Shown: positions 16,812 to 24,060 of the stretch, piece by piece
Position numbering within the stretch: the stretch's first letter is position 1
Layout of the letters: the number at the start of each line of letters is the position of its first letter
DNA from: Terriglobales bacterium
GTDB taxonomy: Bacteria > Acidobacteriota > Terriglobia > Terriglobales > Acidobacteriaceae
NCBI GenBank assembly: GCA_015655585.1
Contig: JAATEV010000115.1
Span: 1-64,000, forward strand
DNA length: 64,000 nt
Direction of reading: 5' to 3'
The notes under the pieces: generated by a model
Databases searched by the model: none
Seen by the model: the letters and a program-made list of their open reading frames with translations, nothing else
Told to the model about the DNA's origin: nothing
Made by a program: the position numbers and the translations under genes

Positions 16812-18434
16812 CTACGAGCCTTCTCCTATCCTGAAGCGGGACAGTTCCCTTCCGGTCTTCTCGTCATACGCATGTACCGTGCAGACCAGGCAGGAGTCGA
16901 ACGAGCGGGCAACATGCCCCATCTCCACCGGATCGGTCGGATCAACGATCTGTGCGCCGATAAAAGCCTTCTCCATCGGTCCAATAGCGCCTGAGTTATC
17001 TCGCGGCCCAATGTTCCACGCCGTCGGAGTGACAACCTGATAGTTCTCGATCTTGTTGTCCTTCAGGACGATCCAGTCCGAGAGCGATCCCCGCGCCGCT
17101 TCGGTCGAGCCGAATCCCCTGCCCTCGGCAAGCTCCACCGGCTTTGTGTAGAAATTCTCGTGGAGCTTCACTGCATCGAGCCATCCCCGTGTCAGCTTGT
17201 AATACTTGCAGGCCTCGTGCATCCGAGCCATCACACGCACCAGCACGCTCGGCCCAACCGTCTTGATCGCATCCAGAAACAGCGGATCGTAGTCCTGATG
17301 AGCCGCCGTAGCAGCACGCCCGGCGATCACCTGCCGCGACAGCGGCCCCGTCTCCAGAGGAACAGAGCTGCCCTTGCCCGGAACCAGATAGCGCGGAGAC
17401 TTCGCCCAGCTATACTTGCCCTGCTTATGTCCCTCCAGAGGATCGATCGGCTCCGTCCTGCCCTCCCACGGATGCAGCGAGGTCTCGCCACGATAGAAGG
17501 AGTGCGCCGTGTCCTCACGCACGTTCATGTGATCGAAGTCGTGGAACTGACTCCCGTCATAGACGCCTGAGCGGCCTATGAGCGCGGCGTTGCGGCCATC
17601 GACTGTGGGATTCTCATATAGTTCCGGCTGGAAGTAAGTTCCCGTGGCAAGGTACGAGCCATAGCCCTGCCCGAACTTGTCCAGTCCCGCCCTCAGCGCG
17701 AAGCGAACGAAGAGTCCGCAGTCGGAGTTGTGCTGGGCTTCGTTCTCGTCGCACCAGGTCAGAACATCCGCCCAGGTCTTGTTCTCCAGCCAACGCTCAA
17801 TCGAACATCCCAGCCAGGTCGTCTCCAGCCATTCGCGCTTCCAGTAATCCAGAATGGCGATGGCACGCGTCACTTCCGACAGAGTCGGAGCGCACATGAC
17901 TCCGCCGGGAATCATGAAGCTCGAATGAGGCCACTGGCCTCCGAACATGGCGTACACCTCCACCGGCTTCCCAGAGAGCGTCACGCCTTTCTCGTAGCTG
18001 GTGCCCACAAACGGAGCGAACCGACGCACACATTCGTCGTACTCCGGCAGCTTGGCGTAGTTCTTGTTCGTCAGATCTATGGCAAACAGCGCATAGAACC
18101 ACCGCGGAATCGACTGCAACGTCTCGCAGGCCTGCGCGATATTGCGGATGAGCGTTGCATTCTGCGGCACATGGGTCTTCCAGGCCGTATCCAGCGCATA
18201 CGCAGCTTTATAAAGATGGCTTCCGCCGCAGATGCCACAGATGCGCGGCGTCACGATAAGCCCCGCCTGCGGGTCCTTCCCCTTCAGAATGATCTCGAAG
18301 CCGCGGAACATGCTGGCTTCCGTCCATGCGTCCGTAACCACCCCGTCCCGTATCGATACCCGAAGATCCAGGTCGCCTTCTACGCGGCCCAACGGGCTGA
18401 TCCTCATGTCCTGCCCTTCCATCACTGTTGCCAT
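16812..18434 (-). CDS. hhyL: Group 1h [NiFe] hydrogenase large subunit
   Basis: 540 residues. Nickel-iron ligands are visible as RICGICGGSHL near the N-terminus (C66, C69) and DSCLVCTVH near the C-terminus (C515, C518), followed after H521 by a 19-residue tail that the neighbouring protease should remove. The CGICGGSH and SFDSCLVCTVHAY forms are those of the group 1h enzymes (Huc/Hhy; formerly group 5), which are oxygen-tolerant and oxidise H2 down to atmospheric levels. The ATG at 18432-18434 has AAGGAG upstream. It is 58 bases after the small subunit gene. Confidence 0.96.
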   Translation of the reverse strand: MATVMEGQDMRISPLGRVEGDLDLRVSIRDGVVTDAWTEASMFRGFEIILKGKDPQAGLIVTPRICGICGGSHLYKAAYALDTAWKTHVPQNATLIRNIAQACETLQSIPRWFYALFAIDLTNKNYAKLPEYDECVRRFAPFVGTSYEKGVTLSGKPVEVYAMFGGQWPHSSFMIPGGVMCAPTLSEVTRAIAILDYWKREWLETTWLGCSIERWLENKTWADVLTWCDENEAQHNSDCGLFVRFALRAGLDKFGQGYGSYLATGTYFQPELYENPTVDGRNAALIGRSGVYDGSQFHDFDHMNVREDTAHSFYRGETSLHPWEGRTEPIDPLEGHKQGKYSWAKSPRYLVPGKGSSVPLETGPLSRQVIAGRAATAAHQDYDPLFLDAIKTVGPSVLVRVMARMHEACKYYKLTRGWLDAVKLHENFYTKPVELAEGRGFGSTEAARGSLSDWIVLKDNKIENYQVVTPTAWNIGPRDNSGAIGPMEKAFIGAQIVDPTDPVEMGHVARSFDSCLVCTVHAYDEKTGRELSRFRIGEGS

Positions 18435-18492
18435 TCCACCACTCCTTTTTCTATCCGGTATCGAGCTGGGTTGAAGATGCGTTTTTCGCGTG

Positions 18493-19464
18493 CTACACCA
18501 CGAACATGTCTTCTTTAGCCCACTTGGGAGCCGCAATACGAGCCGCCGCAGCCTGAGCCATGTAGGTCACGTGGTCGGTTCCGTTCGGAATCTCCTTCGG
18601 AATCACCCCGCTGATCTTCTGTGTCTTGAAGACGGTGCCCGGCTTCAGATCATGGAACGGGAACTCCGGCTCCGTGCATCCCGTGCACGGCATACCCGCG
18701 CGCGTCTTGGACGATTGCCGATTCCACAGAATGCGGTTGCAAGGCGAGTGCGTCATAGGCCCACGGCAGCCGAACTCATAGAACAGGCAGCCCGTGCGCG
18801 TCCCCTGTCCGAACTCCACCGGCGATTGTTTGTACTCGAAGAACTGAACGCGTGTGCATCCGGTCTGGGTAAAGGTCTTGAAGAAGGTCTGCGGCCGCTG
18901 CAACTCATCGAGAGCAATATCTCCAGCGCGTCCCGAGGCTATGGCAACCAGAATCTGCGTCACCCAGTCAGGATGCGCCGGGCAGCCGGGAATGTTGATT
19001 ACCGGAAGTCCCCACTTCGAACGGAAGTCCTCCCCCAGAAATCCGCCGTGCTTCCGCTTGAGATATTGCAGTCCGACGTTATCGACCGGATTCGGCTCCG
19101 TCGCGGGAATGCCGCCCCAGCACGCGCAATCCCCAAGAGCGACCACGGCTCCCGCCTGCGCGCACATCTCCTTCACCCAGTCCTTCATCGGACGATCCGC
19201 GAACATGTTGAATCTGCCCGTTCCGCTCGGACCCTGGATGACGGTTCCCTCAAAGACGAAGATGTCCAGGGGCGTCTTGCCGCTGGCGCAATCGTTGAAG
19301 ACTCGTTTGGCGTTATCTCCCATCTCCAGACCCAGCGAGGGATGCCAGAGAACGTTGATGCCGAAATCTGTCACCAGATCGCACGCACTGGGCTCTTCGG
19401 CATTGAGAAAGGACATCGTATTGCCGCTACAGGCACCACCTTGAAACCAAAGCAACGAGGCCAT
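18493..19464 (-). CDS. hhyS: Group 1h [NiFe] hydrogenase small subunit
   Basis: 323 residues carrying the electron-relay iron-sulphur clusters. It opens MASLLWFQGGACSGNT: where most small subunits have CxxC, this has C12-S-G-N15, the form typical of group 1h, in which an Asp is thought to supply the fourth ligand of the proximal cluster. Further cluster Cys appear in GDCACWGG, NIPGCPAHPDW, GCLFYEFGCRGPMTHSPC and PCTGCTEPEFP. There is no Tat signal, consistent with the cytoplasm-facing or untargeted group 1h enzymes. The ATG has AAGGAG eight bases upstream. Confidence 0.96.
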   Translation of the reverse strand: MASLLWFQGGACSGNTMSFLNAEEPSACDLVTDFGINVLWHPSLGLEMGDNAKRVFNDCASGKTPLDIFVFEGTVIQGPSGTGRFNMFADRPMKDWVKEMCAQAGAVVALGDCACWGGIPATEPNPVDNVGLQYLKRKHGGFLGEDFRSKWGLPVINIPGCPAHPDWVTQILVAIASGRAGDIALDELQRPQTFFKTFTQTGCTRVQFFEYKQSPVEFGQGTRTGCLFYEFGCRGPMTHSPCNRILWNRQSSKTRAGMPCTGCTEPEFPFHDLKPGTVFKTQKISGVIPKEIPNGTDHVTYMAQAAAARIAAPKWAKEDMFVV

Positions 19465-19503
19465 GGGTCGGAGCTCCTTATCGAGTCGTTTAGCTTTAGC
19501 CAA

Positions 19504-19522
19504 ACAGGACGATTTGACCTGT
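19504..19522. promoter_or_regulatory. Inverted repeat before the hydrogenase small subunit gene
   Basis: ACAGG-N9-CCTGT (19504-19508 and 19518-19522) lies in the 86-base gap between the response-regulator gene and hhyS. It could be an operator for the adjacent regulator, but five-base arms are short and the spacing is not that of a known NarL-type site. Kept as a low-confidence candidate. Confidence 0.25.
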
Positions 19523-19550
19523 CGCACGCTGGGAGTGGCAATAGCAAGAA

Positions 19551-20225
19551 CTAGCTAATTTTTATCGACTCGCTCCCGGATGCAACCACCAGCCCCCGCG
19601 ACATCGCAATCCGCAGCAACTCCACCTGATTATGAACATGCAGTTTTTCCATCAGGTTCGCACGATGGCGGGTGACGGTATGCGGGCTGACGTTCAGAAT
19701 GTCCGCCACGGCCTGCGTGGTATGCCCATCCGCAACCAGTTGCAGAACCTCCCGCTCCCGCGGCGTCAGCTCGGTCCTCTCCCTGTCCTGGGCCTTCACG
19801 CGAGCCATATCGATCGTGGGAGTAACGTAACGCTCCCCTTTCAGGACCATCCCCAATGCTTCGAACAATTCATCGTCCATCGCGTGCTTCAGCAGATACC
19901 CGCGTGCTCCAGCGCGCAGCGTCTGCGCCACAAATTGCTCGTCGTTATGCATCGACAGCACCACCACCGCAAGCCGCGGCCATTGCTTATGAATGCGGCG
20001 CATCGTCTCCAGCCCGTCGAGCCGAGGCATCGCCAGATCCAGCAGAACAAGGTCCGGCAGGTCCATCGCAAACTGCTCCGAGAGCTGTCGCAGGGCCTCT
20101 TCTCCGTTATCGGCTTCGCTCACCACCTCGTACCGCCCATCCATACGCAGCAGGGCCGCCACGCCTCGTCGCACCAGCGCATGATCGTCAACCAGCAGAA
20201 CTCTAGGCGGCTTCGTGTAGCTCAT
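19551..20225 (-). CDS. NarL/FixJ-family response regulator
   Basis: 224 residues. The receiver domain (about 7-125) has the acidic pair in LLVDDH, the phosphorylation site D63 in VLLDLAMP and the conserved Lys in YLLKHA. The C-terminal LuxR-type helix-turn-helix (about 155-220) reads LTPREREVLQLVADG...VSPHTVTRHRANLMEKL. It should bind DNA when phosphorylated by the histidine kinase whose gene overlaps its start (ATGA). Being inside the hydrogenase operon, immediately upstream of the structural genes, it is a strong candidate for controlling hydrogenase expression. Confidence 0.92.
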   Translation of the reverse strand: MSYTKPPRVLLVDDHALVRRGVAALLRMDGRYEVVSEADNGEEALRQLSEQFAMDLPDLVLLDLAMPRLDGLETMRRIHKQWPRLAVVVLSMHNDEQFVAQTLRAGARGYLLKHAMDDELFEALGMVLKGERYVTPTIDMARVKAQDRERTELTPREREVLQLVADGHTTQAVADILNVSPHTVTRHRANLMEKLHVHNQVELLRIAMSRGLVVASGSESIKIS

Positions 20226-22048
20226 GGAAATGGCACCCTTACGAGAATCTCAGTCCCTTGTCCCGGTCTGGAGCGGATCGAAAGACGAGCGGGAAGCATA
20301 TCGGCGCGTTCCTTCATGCCTCGCAAACCGAGGCCGGTGTGCTGCGCCGAATCGTCGAAGCCTTTTCCGTCGTCGTGTATCGAAAAGAATATCTCATCTT
20401 CGTCGCGCGCCAGCGTCACATCAATGCGCGTCGCCCCGGCGTACTTTGCCGTATTGGTCAACGCCTCCTGCGCAATGCGATACAGAGCCAGCTCCACCTG
20501 TTCCGGCAGACGATCGCACGCGCTCGAAAGATCGAGAACGATCTGGATATCGAGCCTCTGCTTGTAGTCGAGCGCAAGCTGCCGTAACGCTCCATGCAGG
20601 CCCAGTCGATCCAGCGTCGGCGGCCTCAGATGTCGCGCCAGATTGCCCAGCAGCTCCGTCGAGTTGCCAACCTGCACTCCAAGCTGCGCGACCTCCTCGC
20701 GAAGCTCCGGAGGAACCTGCCGCGAAAGCACCTTGAGCCCCAGTTGGATGGCAATCAGCGCCTGCCCTGCCTCATCATGCAGTTCGCGGGCGATATGCTT
20801 CCGCTCGTCTTCCAGTTGCAGCAGGTTGTGCGCGGACAACGCCTTGATCTGCTGCGTCTTGATCTCAAGCGCCTTCATCAACTGCGCATTGCGGATCGCC
20901 ACCGCCGTCGTATTGGCCAGCGATTCGACAAACGCCGCGTCCTGCCATGTAAACGCGGTCTGATTGGCCCCCTTATGCAGCTCAAAAAATCCAATCACCT
21001 TCTCTTCCACGTCCTTGATAGGCACGCAGATCGCACGCTGAACATCGAACAACGTAATCAGCTCCGGATCGGCAAGCCTGTCGTCGGGGTATTCGTTCGA
21101 AAGATAGGGAAACTCATTCTCCAGCACATAGCCCGGAAGCCCTTCCATCGGCACCCACGTGCGTGACCACTCATGCCACAGGCCACGATGCCAGTAGGCC
21201 TCGGAAGCCATACTGCTCGCCCCGGAGGGAGAAGCCGGCAGCACCAGTCCCGCAAGTCCTCCATCCGCCTTCAGGAAGCGCGTCGCATGTTCCACCAGCC
21301 TGCGCACAAGCTCCGAAGGGTTCAGATGCTGATTCACCGCCGCATTGAACGCCAGCAGAATCTCCAGCGCCTGCGTCCACTCCTGCATCCGGTCGAAGAG
21401 CCGTGTCCTCTCCAGACCAATCGTTCCCTGCACCGCCAGCGTCTCGGCAATTGCCAGATCATGCGGAGCAAAAGGCAGCCCCGTCCGATGATTCTGCACC
21501 TGCAATATCCCTACAACTAGCCCCTGATGGTTCAGCATCGGTACACAAACGGCGTTGCTCACTCCCGCTTCCACAAGGTCATCTCCGGGCACGCGTGCCC
21601 CCGGATGCGCAGCATCAAAAAGCGAAGACTGACGATGACTCAAAACCCACCGCGAGAGCGAGTTCACCTCACCCATCTCCGCCACCAGGTCCTGCGTCTT
21701 CTCAATCTTGCGATGGATATGCGAGGTCCGAAAGTAAGGAAGGTCCTGATCGTAAAGCTCCACCATCGCGAACTCCGCGTTCAGCAGATGCGTCGCCTGC
21801 CGCGCAATTGCCCGCGCAAGCATCCCCGTATCCAGCTCATGCAGAACCGCCTCAGCGCCGCTTCGCAAGGCCACAACCTGGGTGGCCAGATGCCGCGTCT
21901 CCGCCTTCAGCTCGGCGATCTGGCTCTTCAGCTCAAGATTCTCCTCGGCAGCCGAAACACTCTGGCGATCGGGCATCTTCTCACTCGCGCCCTGCGACTC
22001 AGGGCGATCAAAATCCGTCCGGCCTCGGAGAGCCTGCATCGCTCTCAC
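20222..22048 (-). CDS. GAF-domain sensor histidine kinase (HisKA_3 type)
   Basis: 608 residues. A coiled coil (about 32-65) precedes two GAF-like sensory domains (about 70-215 and 230-390). The HisKA_3 dimerisation segment carries H424 in IARELHDEAGQAL, and the HATPase_c domain has the N box (ALTNTAKYA), DDGKGFDD and GLGLRGMKERA. There is no membrane segment, so sensing is cytoplasmic; the ligand (redox, gas, small molecule) is unknown. The start is a GTG whose bases overlap the hypB stop (GTGA), and its end overlaps the response regulator gene, so the pair is translationally coupled inside the hydrogenase operon. Confidence 0.9.
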   Translation of the reverse strand: MRAMQALRGRTDFDRPESQGASEKMPDRQSVSAAEENLELKSQIAELKAETRHLATQVVALRSGAEAVLHELDTGMLARAIARQATHLLNAEFAMVELYDQDLPYFRTSHIHRKIEKTQDLVAEMGEVNSLSRWVLSHRQSSLFDAAHPGARVPGDDLVEAGVSNAVCVPMLNHQGLVVGILQVQNHRTGLPFAPHDLAIAETLAVQGTIGLERTRLFDRMQEWTQALEILLAFNAAVNQHLNPSELVRRLVEHATRFLKADGGLAGLVLPASPSGASSMASEAYWHRGLWHEWSRTWVPMEGLPGYVLENEFPYLSNEYPDDRLADPELITLFDVQRAICVPIKDVEEKVIGFFELHKGANQTAFTWQDAAFVESLANTTAVAIRNAQLMKALEIKTQQIKALSAHNLLQLEDERKHIARELHDEAGQALIAIQLGLKVLSRQVPPELREEVAQLGVQVGNSTELLGNLARHLRPPTLDRLGLHGALRQLALDYKQRLDIQIVLDLSSACDRLPEQVELALYRIAQEALTNTAKYAGATRIDVTLARDEDEIFFSIHDDGKGFDDSAQHTGLGLRGMKERADMLPARLSIRSRPGQGTEILVRVPFP

Positions 22049-22719
22049 ACCCCCACAAGCCGCGACTGCTTCTCCTCAGCAAGGCAGGAAAGCCACTCTT
22101 GAACACCCACTCCGCTCTTTGCCGAGGTCGAAACAATCCTCATGCCGGGACGAACAGCCGCAATATTAGCCCGTGCAGCTTCAATATCGAACTCGCACGC
22201 CTCCGCCAGGTCCATCTTCGTAAGAACCGCAACATCGGCCGAATTAAAAATATTCGGATACTTCAAAGGCTTGTCCTCCCCCTCCGTAACCGAGAGCAGA
22301 ACCACCCGCAGGTCTTCCCCCAGGTCATAGCTTGAAGGACACACCAGATTGCCGACATTTTCAATAAATAAATAATCCAGACGATCCAGATCCCAATCCG
22401 ACAGATGATCCGAAACCATCTGCGCCTCCAGATGGCACCGCCCATCCGTATTGATCTGCTTCACCGGAACACCAGCCTCGGCCAACCTGCGCGCATCATT
22501 ATCCGTAGCCAGGTCTCCCACCAGCGCGGCCACCGAACTCCCCTGCTCCCGCAGCTCTCGCAGCGTCCGCTGCAAAAGTGCGGTCTTCCCCGTCCCCGGA
22601 CTCGATACCAGATTGATCGTCAGCACCCCAGCGGCATGAAGCCGCTCTCTCAGGCCGCGAGCGATCTCGTCATTTTTATTCAAAACCCCTTTGCGAATCT
22701 CCAGAACCCGAGCCTTCAT
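22045..22719 (-). CDS. hypB: Hydrogenase nickel incorporation GTPase HypB
   Basis: 224 residues. HypB is a SIMIBI-class GTPase that delivers nickel with HypA. The P-loop SSPGTGKT, the Mg-binding INTDGRCHLEA with the interface Cys-His, IENVGNLVCP and the guanine-specificity LTKMDL are intact. The N-terminus lacks both the His-rich stretch and the CxxCGC nickel site of some homologues, so it has no separate nickel store. The ATG is preceded by AAAGGG. It lies between hypA and the kinase gene. Confidence 0.96.
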   Translation of the reverse strand: MKARVLEIRKGVLNKNDEIARGLRERLHAAGVLTINLVSSPGTGKTALLQRTLRELREQGSSVAALVGDLATDNDARRLAEAGVPVKQINTDGRCHLEAQMVSDHLSDWDLDRLDYLFIENVGNLVCPSSYDLGEDLRVVLLSVTEGEDKPLKYPNIFNSADVAVLTKMDLAEACEFDIEAARANIAAVRPGMRIVSTSAKSGVGVQEWLSCLAEEKQSRLVGV

Positions 22720-22731
22720 CCCTTTGTCCTC

Positions 22732-23085
22732 TTACTCTGGCATCTCAATCTCAATCGACTCAATCTCCAGCTCGCGCCCCTGCCGGATATCTCCGCTTGG
22801 CGTATCGCACTCCGGACATCGAAACCGCTGCACGCTCTTCAACTCCACCTCTTTCCTGCAAACCCCGCAGTACACCCGCACCGGAAGCTCCTTCACATGC
22901 AGCCGCGACTCCGCCAGCAGCGTGTCCGCCGTAGCAATCTCATAGCCGAACTCCAGCGCCCCGCGAACCACCCCGGAAAGCGCCCCCAACCGCAGATGCA
23001 CCGCGCGAACACGAACAGCTCCCGCCTCACGCGCACTCTCTCCAGCCATCTCCACGAGACTGTACGCTATGGAAAGCTCATGCAT
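22732..23085 (-). CDS. hypA: Hydrogenase nickel chaperone HypA
   Basis: 117 residues starting MHELSIAYSLVEM; the N-terminal Met-His-Glu is the nickel-binding site of HypA. The zinc site has the two pairs CGVC and CPEC. It acts with HypB, encoded next, to insert nickel into the hydrogenase large subunit. It is the second gene of the long operon, six bases after the DUF1641 gene. Confidence 0.96.
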   Translation of the reverse strand: MHELSIAYSLVEMAGESAREAGAVRVRAVHLRLGALSGVVRGALEFGYEIATADTLLAESRLHVKELPVRVYCGVCRKEVELKSVQRFRCPECDTPSGDIRQGRELEIESIEIEMPE

Positions 23086-23091
23086 AAGGGT

Positions 23092-23937
23092 TCACTTCGA
23101 ATCGCCCCTGAGCTTTCGCCCATAGTTACGCGCAAACGCAATCCCAAATCCCAGCGACGCCCGCACATCCGGATCGCGCAACGCACCCAGCAATCCGAAG
23201 ATCCCCTTGGGAGCCGCCGCAGCATACTCCCCCTTCTTGCGAGTCTCCGTCACCGCAGCTCCTACATCGCCCACGGTCCGAATACTCTCCGGCGCCAGAA
23301 CCCCAGCCTTGTGCAGCTCTGCCGCCGTGTCCAGAAGCCCTTGCACCTCCGTCAGCACCCCGGACTTCGCCACCTGCACTGCCGTATCGATCAACGCCGG
23401 AAGCGCCGCGATCAACTCCTTCAAATGGTTGAGGTCCAACCCTGCCCCAAGCTTTTTCGCGTCGCCCACCGACTCCGCCACCGACTCAACAATCCCATCG
23501 CTCCTCTTCAGAAAGCCATCCGCCGAAGACAAAGCAAACGAGGCAAGGTCAAGATGGTCCAGCAGACCATGCAACGAGGCAATCGTCTCAGGATCGCCAA
23601 GACGCTCCAGCAGTCCGGACGAGAGCACACGCCCAAAGGCCGGACTGCTCGCAAGGTCCGCAGCCTGCAAACCCGTCTGCGTCAGTTGCGGCAGCTTCTC
23701 CACCAGCTTCTTCGCATCAGGAGCGATCCCGATCTGTCGCAGCTCTGCCACATTTTCAGCCATCGAGTTGGTCAACTCATCCCCACGGCGAAGCAAGCCA
23801 TCCGCCGCATCTGCCGCAAAGACGATAATATCGAGCCGATCCAGCAGCCGATGCAGCAGCTCGGCCGTCTCCGGACGGTCCAACCGCTCTATCAATTCCT
23901 GAGTCCCCGGTCTCTCAGCCACCGCAAACGTATCCAT
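23092..23937 (-). CDS. DUF1641 protein, first gene of the hydrogenase operon
   Basis: About 281 residues, entirely helical. It contains two copies of the same unit: residues about 14-95 (ELIERLDRPETAELLHRLLD...) and about 109-190 (LLERLGDPETIASLHGLLD...), each continuing with an AADGLLRR / SADGFLKR stretch and a (M/V)AENV / VAESV helix. A C-terminal segment reads FGLLGALRDPDVRASLGFGIAFA, typical of DUF1641. DUF1641 proteins also accompany formate dehydrogenases and other hydrogenases; function is undefined. The ATG at 23935-23937 is chosen because the family signature starts soon after. Its upstream 123 bases to hypF must hold the divergent promoters; I could not assign them. Confidence 0.82.
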   Translation of the reverse strand: MDTFAVAERPGTQELIERLDRPETAELLHRLLDRLDIIVFAADAADGLLRRGDELTNSMAENVAELRQIGIAPDAKKLVEKLPQLTQTGLQAADLASSPAFGRVLSSGLLERLGDPETIASLHGLLDHLDLASFALSSADGFLKRSDGIVESVAESVGDAKKLGAGLDLNHLKELIAALPALIDTAVQVAKSGVLTEVQGLLDTAAELHKAGVLAPESIRTVGDVGAAVTETRKKGEYAAAAPKGIFGLLGALRDPDVRASLGFGIAFARNYGRKLRGDSK

Positions 23938-24060
23938 CGCGCACCCCCTCAGACGTCGATACCCGGCGATTTTATAACTCTGTGGGCAACGCTGGTTATG
24001 GCATGAACTAGCCATTTTTCCGGCTGCCTCTTCTACCCCACTTTTCTGAGTAACAATCAG

